Shown: one piece after another, positions 49,373 to 57,500 of the stretch
Numbering within the stretch: position 1 is the first letter of the stretch
How the letters are laid out: each line of letters begins with the position of its first letter
Assembly: GCF_000153185.1 (NCBI RefSeq)
Contig: NZ_CH724149.1
Span: 260,424-324,423, forward strand
Reading direction: 5' to 3'
Length of the DNA: 64,000 bases
Origin: Reinekea blandensis MED297
GTDB lineage: Bacteria; Pseudomonadota; Gammaproteobacteria; Pseudomonadales; Natronospirillaceae
Translations under genes and position numbers: made by a program
The notes under the pieces: generated by a model
The model's input: only the letters and a program-made list of their open reading frames with translations
Told to the model about the DNA's origin: nothing
Databases searched by the model: none

Positions 49373-50395
49373 ATGTTACGCCCACGAACTAGAAATCTCG
49401 CAGCACTAGCGCTCATGAACTTGATCTTACTTTCGTGCGGGCCGACATCGACACCTCCGGAAGACAATGACACTGGAACTGGAGGAGCTGGAGAGACAAC
49501 CCTAACCTCCTGCGTTGAAAACTATCCATCTGCAATATCTACAACTGGCAATGTCTATGTCTTCGAAGCTGAACCGACAGATTGTATTGGCGTTCAAGAA
49601 ACCACGTCTCTAAAAAAGTCGGTGCCGTTAACTATAAGAATCCTTGATGTCGACAACAGTATTCCAGGATCACCTGAGTTCGAGTACGAATCTGAGATTA
49701 GGCTAACGTTGCGTAAGTCCGGGATTAACGTGGGCGGGTTTGATCTCTATGCGACGTTGAATTTTACGAACAACTCCACATCTGATTATTGTTTCGACGC
49801 CGAAAATATAGAGCTTCTAGACTCAGATGGCATTGCTATCGATACGACTACCAATTTGAATGATGGGCGCTCAGGTGCACTAATTAATGGAATCAACGAT
49901 ACTCGACGAAGATGCTTACCTGCTGGAGAAACCCATGTTTTTATAGCTGATGCGGCATTAGTGCAAGAGAGCCAGTTCAACAGAATATCAAGCGCAGTTA
50001 TCCCGGAAATCGAACTGGACGAAGTCAAATATCTTTTTGACATTGCTCCGTCTATTTCGGCTGAAATGCTATGGCTGAACCCGGGCAATGGAAATTCAAA
50101 CATACCAACTCTGCAAGTCACATGGACCAATACAGAATCCGAAACCATAAGAATCGACGACGATGCCCAGCGAGTGTGGTTCATGGATACCGAAGGTTAC
50201 ATTCTCTCTGAAAGCTATATCTATCTGGACGATTACCTCGGTATTGATGATTCTGAGCTCATGCCCGAAGACTTTTTGATTGTTCCTGGTGGCACCATTA
50301 CATTGGAAGATTCGGATGCTGACAATGCTTACGTAGGATTGTCGCCATCGTCCGCATCTAGAGCTCTTGTTTTTCTAGACTGGTGGTTTGACTAG
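49373..50395 (+). CDS. Predicted lipoprotein of unknown function
   Basis: A 340-residue protein I do not recognise. The signal MLRPRTRNLAALALMNLILLSC ends in a lipobox (LLSC, acylated Cys22). A Gly/Thr/Asp-rich linker follows (GPTSTPPEDNDTGTGGAGETT). The rest is acidic and beta-rich, with a conspicuous pair of cysteines near DYCFDAENIELLDSDG and RRRCLPAGETHVF that could form a disulfide in a DUF4352- or Ig-like sandwich (guess). Later residues include WTNTESETIRIDDDAQRVWFM. AAGGAG six bases before the ATG at 49373 favours this start over one two codons upstream. Codon use is more AT-rich than in the neighbours, so it may be acquired. Confidence 0.7.
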   Translation: MLRPRTRNLAALALMNLILLSCGPTSTPPEDNDTGTGGAGETTLTSCVENYPSAISTTGNVYVFEAEPTDCIGVQETTSLKKSVPLTIRILDVDNSIPGSPEFEYESEIRLTLRKSGINVGGFDLYATLNFTNNSTSDYCFDAENIELLDSDGIAIDTTTNLNDGRSGALINGINDTRRRCLPAGETHVFIADAALVQESQFNRISSAVIPEIELDEVKYLFDIAPSISAEMLWLNPGNGNSNIPTLQVTWTNTESETIRIDDDAQRVWFMDTEGYILSESYIYLDDYLGIDDSELMPEDFLIVPGGTITLEDSDADNAYVGLSPSSASRALVFLDWWFD

Positions 50396-50599
50396 TTGAA
50401 AGGGGAAGCAGGTTGGATTAACAGCGATTACATTTAGAATTTTAAATTCAGCTCTTGGTTAATTATTCTGTTCTCTGGGTTTGGATCAATGACAGCTTCG
50501 AACACAAGCCAGAATCGGATTTCAATGAGTCCAATACCCGCTACTTGGTTGAAGCGAACAAACCATACTTTCTTTCCAATTCATGCTATAGCGGCCAGG

Positions 50600-51454
50600 T
50601 CACAGACGTTTAATGATGACTGCGCCGGTCAGTTGATCGCCTTCACTGACGCTGACCTGATGCTCGATCAACTTAGTGTCGTTCACATCCCGTAGAGCTG
50701 TTAACCACTGCTGCCAATAATCGAAATAGGGTTCAATCTGTTGCAGTGAGACCTGAATCTCGCAGTAGCGGTCGCTGCAATGGATGACCAACAGGCGGGT
50801 ATCGTTGTTGTGCGTCGCCGTCAGCTGTTCGGTCACCGGCGTCAGGCGTTCGTAGAGTTGATCGGTAAAGGCATAATCGACCGTCTGCAGCAACAGTGAG
50901 AAGCGACGCTCAATAAATTCCTGATGGCGGGTCACATCGGCCGTCATGTGTTGGTAGAGAGTGGGGTTATCGTTCAGGCTGTGCGGGTAACTGAGTAAGC
51001 CAAGCAGTTCGTTTTCCAGTTCGTAGTCTGGTACCTGGCTGAGTTGTTCATCCCGTTGTGCGAGCTGAGTCTGAATTTTGTCATCCAGCTCTTCAATTTT
51101 ATCAATCACTTTTTGTTTGCGGGCTTCCAGGTCGTTAAACAGCCGGTCCCGTTCATCCCGATACGTCTGCAGTTCCTGAATCAAGGCACGGGCGTGCCCC
51201 TCGTCAATACGGTATTCCGTCTGCACCTGCGCCAGCTTTTGTTCCAGCTCCAAAACCCTCGGACTTAAGGAGGTGGGAACCTCAATCGCGTTCTCGTTGG
51301 TCTCAGGGTTGATGGTGACGCTGCTCGCAACGGTACTGCGATCGGTCGTTTCGAGGCTGGGACGAATGCTCCAATGGATGCCTAAACTTCCCAGGAAGCC
51401 GGCCACAAACAGCGCAATGAACAGTGCCGAATTAATCAACAACTTCTGAATCAT
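50600..51454 (-). CDS. Membrane-anchored coiled-coil protein, second of a paralogous pair
   Basis: A 284-residue protein with one N-terminal membrane helix (SALFIALFVAGFLGSLGIHW, about 8-27). A periplasmic coiled coil lies at about 65-140 (LELEQKLAQVQTEYRIDEGHARALIQELQTYRDERDRLF...). A C-terminal domain carries VIHCSDRYCEIQVSLQQIEPYFDYWQQWLTALRD, a C-x5-C pair followed by hydrophobic strand and helix. The same layout and a related LAECHQSLCAVHLGHV segment occur in the adjacent upstream gene, so the two are likely ancient duplicates. Function is unknown. It overlaps its neighbour by four bases and lies in an operon downstream of ptsP. Confidence 0.75.
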   Translation of the reverse strand: MIQKLLINSALFIALFVAGFLGSLGIHWSIRPSLETTDRSTVASSVTINPETNENAIEVPTSLSPRVLELEQKLAQVQTEYRIDEGHARALIQELQTYRDERDRLFNDLEARKQKVIDKIEELDDKIQTQLAQRDEQLSQVPDYELENELLGLLSYPHSLNDNPTLYQHMTADVTRHQEFIERRFSLLLQTVDYAFTDQLYERLTPVTEQLTATHNNDTRLLVIHCSDRYCEIQVSLQQIEPYFDYWQQWLTALRDVNDTKLIEHQVSVSEGDQLTGAVIIKRL

Positions 51455-52248
51455 GGCGTGGCTCCCTGCAGGTACCAGACCTCAACCTGATGACCCTTGC
51501 CCCGATACTGATGCGCCTTTCCAACGCGTTGCAGATCCATCCAGGGTTGTTGCGATAACTGATCCCAAAGGACATCAAACCCCTCGTAAAAGGGCTCCGA
51601 CCAGACATGGCCAAGATGCACCGCACACAACGACTGATGGCACTCAGCCAGAGATACATTCAGTTCCTGCTGAGCCAGAAAACGCCGCAGTGGTAACTCA
51701 TAGCGGGCCGCAAAGGAGGCATCCCGGGGTTCATTGATGAACTGGTTGTGCGTGTTTGCCAGTTGACCGCCGGCATCGTAAACCAGGTCGAGCTGTACCG
51801 AAGGCAGGCTGAGTAAGCTGTCGCTCTGCTCGAGCGTTACGAAGGAATCAAGCGCTGTCATGGCCTGATGATAATCGCGGTATTTGTTGACCAGATCGAT
51901 GTAGAGCTGCAGACGTTCATCCTGACTGGCGCGAGCTTTGTCGGCAAAGGCTGCACGGTAGGTTTGTAGTTCGCTTTCCAGAGGCGCCACGTATTGTCCG
52001 ACGGCCCGGTTTTTCTGCTCCACTTCCTGAATGCGGCTTTCCAGGCTGTCGATGCGTTGCTGATAAATGGCCTGTTGCAGTGCCCTGCTGGTTTCGTTTT
52101 GAGGCTTCAACGATTGCGAGACCTGAGAGATCAGAAACTCGCGTTCAGTATTGTGGGTGATGGCCAGCCGTTCCAGTAACGAGTTCGCCGCCATAATGCC
52201 GAATGCAAACCCCAGAACCGCCAATGTGATGGGGAGCAGCTTCGACAT
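51451..52248 (-). CDS. Membrane-anchored coiled-coil protein, first of a paralogous pair
   Basis: A 265-residue protein. A hydrophobic N-terminal helix (LLPITLAVLGFAFGIMAANSLL, about 4-25) is followed by a coiled coil at about 55-120 (QAIYQQRIDSLESRIQEVEQKNRAVGQYVAPLESELQTYR). A C-terminal domain contains SLAECHQSLCAVHLGHVWSEPFYEGFDVLWDQLSQQPW. The C-x5-C spacing and W/L-rich helix match the downstream gene. It begins 14 bases after the ptsP stop with CGGAG as ribosome site, so co-transcription with ptsP is likely. I do not recognise the family. A link to nitrogen-PTS signalling is only suggested by position. Confidence 0.75.
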   Translation of the reverse strand: MSKLLPITLAVLGFAFGIMAANSLLERLAITHNTEREFLISQVSQSLKPQNETSRALQQAIYQQRIDSLESRIQEVEQKNRAVGQYVAPLESELQTYRAAFADKARASQDERLQLYIDLVNKYRDYHQAMTALDSFVTLEQSDSLLSLPSVQLDLVYDAGGQLANTHNQFINEPRDASFAARYELPLRRFLAQQELNVSLAECHQSLCAVHLGHVWSEPFYEGFDVLWDQLSQQPWMDLQRVGKAHQYRGKGHQVEVWYLQGATP

Positions 52249-52262
52249 AACAGACTCCGTCG

Positions 52263-54506
52263 TTACTCAAACTGACCGTTGTAGCCCAGTTCTTTTAGTT
52301 CCCGGGATAACATGGCCTGAATGTCGGCGTCGCGGCCAAGGTCGCGCGCTTCATCGAGGATCTGCCGGCATTGCGGAATACTGACTCGTCGAACTAACCA
52401 TTTTACCTGAGGCAGTTTAAAGGCACTCATGCTGAGCGTTTTCACACCCATGCCCAGCAGCAACAGAACGGCCTTGGGGTCGGCTGCCATTTCGCCACAA
52501 ACGCTGACCGTCAGGTTCAGCCGTCGGCATTCACGCACAATGTCATGCATGGCACTGAGCACGGCCGGATGAAAATGTGAGTACAGGTGCGCAACGCGAG
52601 GATTGTTGCGATCGACCGCCAGTAAGTACTGTGTCAGGTCGTTAGAGCCGATGGAAACAAAGTCGATGTTGTCCCGCAGGCGCGGCAACATCCAGATGAC
52701 CGCCGGTACTTCGGCCATGATGCCAACCGGTGGCTTGTGCACTGGGTGGCCTTCTTCTTTCAGTTGCCGGATGGCTTCGTCGATCAACGCGTGGACGCGC
52801 AGCAGTTCGTCTTCGTGGCTGAGCATCGGCACCATAATCTGTAGATTGTCGTGTCCGATGTTGGCCAGCAGCATAGCGCGAATCTGATCCAGTTGTATGT
52901 TGCGATAATCGAGTGTGAAGCGGATGCCGCGCCAGCCCAGAAACGGGTTTTCTTCCTGAATCGGGAAGTAGGGCAGAGCTTTGTCGCCGCCGACATCGAG
53001 TGTGCGCATGACCACCGGCTTTGGTGCATAGGCTTCCAGCACGCCCCGGTAAATCCGAACCTGTTCCTCTTCGGTGGGGAAGGTGTTGTGCACCATAAAC
53101 GGAATTTCAGAGCGATACAGTCCGACGCCTTCGGAGCCACGATCCAGCCCTGGTGTGATATCGGCCAGCAGACCGGTGTTGGAAAACAGCCGGATGCGTT
53201 CACCGTCGGTGGTTTCCGCTGGCAGGTTTTTCAGGTGTGCCAAATCGGCCTGGCGGGCCGCTTCCTGTCGGATGAGTCGTTCAAACTCCTGACGAATCTG
53301 CTCCGGCGGGTTGGCGATGACATGCCCGCGGTGTCCATCCAGAATCAGTTCATTGCCGTGTAGGGTTTTCAGGCGGCTTTCTTTTAAACCGACCACCGCC
53401 GGAATGCCCAGTGCGTTTGCCAACACGGAAGTGTGCGAGAGCTTGGAGCCCTGATTGCTGACGACCCCGGCGATTAAGCGGGCATCGAGCTTGGTGAAAT
53501 GTTCGACCGTGATGTTTTCACCGACCAGGATAACCGGCTCATCGGTATCGATGACTTCCGGTTCGAGGTTTTGCAAAGCACGATAAACCCGAACCGCGAG
53601 TACTCGCAGGTCATCGGCTCGGGCTTTTAAGTAGGGGTCTTCAATGGCATCGAAGACGGCAATCTGATTGAGCATCGCCCGCTTCAGAGCCGTGCTGGCG
53701 CTGACGTTCAGTGCCAACTCGGCTTCAATGGCCATCTGCAGTTCCGGCGAGCCAAGCAATAGGCGATACACTTCCAGTAGTGACGACAGTGTCTCGGAGT
53801 TCACATGTGTGGACTCGTCAGCATCAAGTTCTTCGAGGGTGTTATTGACCGCATCTTTAATGCGTTTGCGCTCGAACTCAAGACCCGAGCCTTCGCGTTC
53901 TTCAATGTCTTCCAGATGAATGTCATCGCGAACCACCCAGGCGCGGGCAATGGTGGTGCCCGGTGACCCGGAGATCCCGCGCATACGACGAACCTGATCG
54001 TCCTGACCGTCCGGCGTGGTTTCCATGAGTTGAATCGATTGGCTGGCGACCAGGTGCGCGCCCATGGTAATCAGGAAGGCTTCTTCTTCTTCACTGAAGC
54101 GTCGGGTCTCGGTGACCTGAACCACCAGAACCCCGAGGACTTCGCCATGGTGAATCATCGGAACGCCAAGGAAACCCTGATAGATTTCCTCGCCGGACTC
54201 GGCAAAGTATTTGAACGACGGGTACTGGTCGGCATGGGTCAGGTTCAGCAGGTGTTGGCGCTGGGCAATGGTACCGACCAGACCTTCACCCAGATTCATA
54301 CGGATGCGGCCGATGGCCTCCTGCGACAACCCTTCGGTTGCGGAAAGCACCAGTTGCTGCCGTTCGTTCATCAGGTAGAGACTGCAGACGTCGACTTTCA
54401 ATGCCTGTCTGATGCGACGCACAATCAAAGATACCAATGCTCGCTGATCGGTGACCTGGCCGGCGTCGATGAGGATTTTCTTAGCAACAATAAGCGGGCT
54501 GAGCAT
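52263..54506 (-). CDS. ptsP: PTS-Ntr enzyme I (phosphoenolpyruvate-protein phosphotransferase PtsP)
   Basis: A 747-residue cytoplasmic protein. The N-terminal GAF domain (about 15-160; VDVCSLYLMNERQQ, YPSFKYFAESGEEIYQGFLGVPM, VLGVLVVQ) senses small molecules such as glutamine in relatives. The enzyme I part follows: a phospho-histidine motif SKLSHTSVLANALGIPAVVG near residue 360, VGLYRSEIPFM near 470, NPFLGWRGIRFTLD near 525, SIGSNDLTQYLLAVDR near 626 and the active Cys in SVCGEMAADP near 679. PtsP passes phosphate from PEP to NPr and PtsN in nitrogen and stress regulation. Two unknown genes follow in the same operon. rppH, often upstream, is absent. Confidence 0.95.
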   Translation of the reverse strand: MLSPLIVAKKILIDAGQVTDQRALVSLIVRRIRQALKVDVCSLYLMNERQQLVLSATEGLSQEAIGRIRMNLGEGLVGTIAQRQHLLNLTHADQYPSFKYFAESGEEIYQGFLGVPMIHHGEVLGVLVVQVTETRRFSEEEEAFLITMGAHLVASQSIQLMETTPDGQDDQVRRMRGISGSPGTTIARAWVVRDDIHLEDIEEREGSGLEFERKRIKDAVNNTLEELDADESTHVNSETLSSLLEVYRLLLGSPELQMAIEAELALNVSASTALKRAMLNQIAVFDAIEDPYLKARADDLRVLAVRVYRALQNLEPEVIDTDEPVILVGENITVEHFTKLDARLIAGVVSNQGSKLSHTSVLANALGIPAVVGLKESRLKTLHGNELILDGHRGHVIANPPEQIRQEFERLIRQEAARQADLAHLKNLPAETTDGERIRLFSNTGLLADITPGLDRGSEGVGLYRSEIPFMVHNTFPTEEEQVRIYRGVLEAYAPKPVVMRTLDVGGDKALPYFPIQEENPFLGWRGIRFTLDYRNIQLDQIRAMLLANIGHDNLQIMVPMLSHEDELLRVHALIDEAIRQLKEEGHPVHKPPVGIMAEVPAVIWMLPRLRDNIDFVSIGSNDLTQYLLAVDRNNPRVAHLYSHFHPAVLSAMHDIVRECRRLNLTVSVCGEMAADPKAVLLLLGMGVKTLSMSAFKLPQVKWLVRRVSIPQCRQILDEARDLGRDADIQAMLSRELKELGYNGQFE

Positions 54507-54599
54507 GGGCAGAATACAGTCGGAGTTCCTCTCAGATTGTACTCTGTTTGATGAATTGCGCCAGTCGTGAGACTGGCGCGGATTTGACCGCTTTTAGGA

Positions 54600-57500
54600 T
54601 CAGGAGCGTTTAAAGGTGCGCTTGCCGAACAACAGCAGTGGCAGTAACAGCCATGGCAGACCCGCGCCACCACGACCACCGCTTGATTTGGCGTCGGGCA
54701 GTGGCGTTGAGTCGCTGCCGCCATCAACGGCGCTTTCACTGTCGCGCACGTCACCGGCAAAGTCGAGACGACTGCTGTTGCTGTTATTGTTAGCGCTGAT
54801 GACGTCGGCTTCCCCGCTGCCGTCAACATCAACCATTAAAATGGTGTCGGCGCCGTCGGTATCCATCACATCAATAACGGCTAGCTGTCCCTGACGCTGA
54901 CTCATGATTTCCAGGGCGCCACCGGGTCGCAGTACCGCCACGTCGTCCTGACCGTCGCCGTCGTAGTCACCGATGCTGAGGTCATTCACCGAGCCGGTGT
55001 CAGTCGACGTCAGCGTCGTTGTCTGTTCCTGCTGACTGATGCTCAGGGTTTCGAGTTTCGCAGGCTGGTCTTCTGTCCCTTCGTGCATCAGAACCAGTTC
55101 ACCGGCGGTACCGTCGCCGTCGAGATCGGCAAGCACCATCTGTGTGGTCAGATCGGTGTCGTCACCGAACTCGGCGGCGTCAAAGTCTTCAGCAGCAGGC
55201 GCTTCACCAATGCGCAGTAGATTGCGGTTTTGGTGACCGTTGTGACGATGGCCAAAACCTCGGTTCCAGTACAGCCGGTTACGGAAGCCCCGGTTCGCAA
55301 AGACAATGTCCGGATAGCCGTCCCAGTTGAAATCGTACAGCAAGACGCGTCGACTGTTGCGGGCCGGGAAAGTTTTGCCCAGCGTGAACTGGCCGGTGCC
55401 ATCGTTCAGGAACAGGGTGTTGTCGTCGGTGTTGTTGGCAAAGACCAGGTCGATGTCACCGTCGCGATCGATGTCGGCATAGGCCACCGCTCGGCTGTCG
55501 GCCTGGCCAAGCTGACCGATCAGTTCAAAGGTGCCGTCGCCGCGATTGCGATAGACCGTGTTGGCTTCGCCGTGTCCGTTGGCCAGCACCCAGTCCCGGT
55601 GGCCGTCGTTATTTAGGTCGACCACGGCCATGGCGTAGCTGTCCGAGGCGTCGGCCAGATGCGTATGCAGGACCGGGCGGAACAGCGAGTGCTTGAATCG
55701 GTACGCAGTGGAGGCTTCGGCCGGTCCATTAGCAAACAGGATTTCCGGCCAGCGACCGCCCTGAATGTCCGCAATGCCAATGGCCCGAACGGTACCCTGA
55801 CCGAAAGCCGGTACGCTGTATTGTGGGCTCGTCGGTGTACCGTTGGTAAAGGTCAGCGTCATCTGCGCCCGGTTGTTGTCGGCTTGAGTCTCAAAGCCGT
55901 TGTGGCTTATTTGGGTTTCGATGTCGACTGAACCGATCTCCTGTTGGCGAACATCAACACGCAGACTCTGCGCTTCGTCCTCGGTCAACGTCAGCAGGCA
56001 CACATTGTTGTGCGGCGTACAGCGTGGGTCTTCACTGGTCCATTCGCCGGCAAAGCGCAGCGTCAGTTGGGCGTCTGTCAGTGGCATTGGGCCGTGGTTG
56101 GTCGCGGTCACCGTCAGCGGTACCCAGGCGTTGGTGGCCCAGATGGTGCGATTGGCTGAAATGGCAACGGACAGGTCCGTTGCGGTTGGGTCGTTGAGCA
56201 CGGTCAGTGCCAGCGTTTGACCGGTGGTGGCCTGTCCGTCGGTCACCCGGACGTCAATGACTTGCTCACCGATCATGTTTTCATTCGGCAGCGCGGTTAA
56301 CACGCCATCGGCCGACAAAGAAAGCCATTCCGGAGCATTGGCGAGTTCAAAACTCAGCGTATCACTGTCGATGTCTTCAGCTTCGAGGCGTGCTTCCCAC
56401 GGACGATAAATCTGCGCAGTGGGCAAGCCCTGCGTGGTGATGACAGGCAGATCATTCACCGGGCTCACGGTCAACGTCAGCGACAAGGTGTTGCTGTCGG
56501 CCTGGCCGTCATTCACGGTTAAGTCGATGGTCAGCGTGCCGTTCCAGTTCGGATCGGGAATGATCTCGTTTCCGGCCACCTGATAATGCTCGCCCAGAGC
56601 GATATCGATGGTGAAGTCGGCACTGTCCGGGTCCACGATGTCGAGCATGTCCCGAACGACAAACAGACTGGTGTCTTCCGCAATCGTCTGAGCCGTCACC
56701 GCGTTGAGTTCGGGAGCATCGTTCACGGCGGTAACCGTCACCGGAACCAGCAGGGTGTTACTGAGTAAATCGCCATCAAAGATGCGCACCGGCACGGTCA
56801 GTTCGCCATTAAAGTTCTGAGCCGGCATCAGCGTGCTGCCGTTGACGGTATAGTGCTCGCCGGCGTCCATGACGACCGAGTGTTCGGTTGAGTCGATATC
56901 GCTGAACTGGAACTGACCGGGTGACAGTGTCAGTGCCGTATCTTCCGGTGTACTGAGGACAGCGTGGCCGGTCAGCACCGGTGGGTCGTTCACAGGGTTC
57001 ACCTGCACGGTGAGTATCTGTGATTCGCTGGTCAGTTCACCGTCGTTCACGGCAACGCCGACGGACAGAGTGCCCGTCCAGCTGTCGGCCGGGGTAATGG
57101 TCTGACCATCCACACTGTAGTTGGCACCCGGCTGTAGCTGAATGGTGAAGGTCTCTGAGTCCGGGTCTTGTAAGGTCATCATTGATGTCGTCACCGTTAA
57201 CGAGGCGTCTTCGTCGATGACCTGGTCAATCGTGTTGAGCAATACCGGCGGATCGTTGACCGGTGTTACGTTCACCGTCATTGGCTGCGGCGCGCTGCTC
57301 AGTTCGCCATCACTAACGGCGACCGACACCGACAGAGAACCATACCAGTTGCTGGCCGGTTGGATGGTTGTCCCTGTAACGTCGTAGTTTGCCCCCGGCA
57401 ACACCTGCAACTGGAACGAGGTGGAGTCCGGGTCATCAACCGTGACCATAGCTGTGGTTAAGGTCAGTGAGGTATCTTCCGGCATGGTTTGCGCAGCGGT

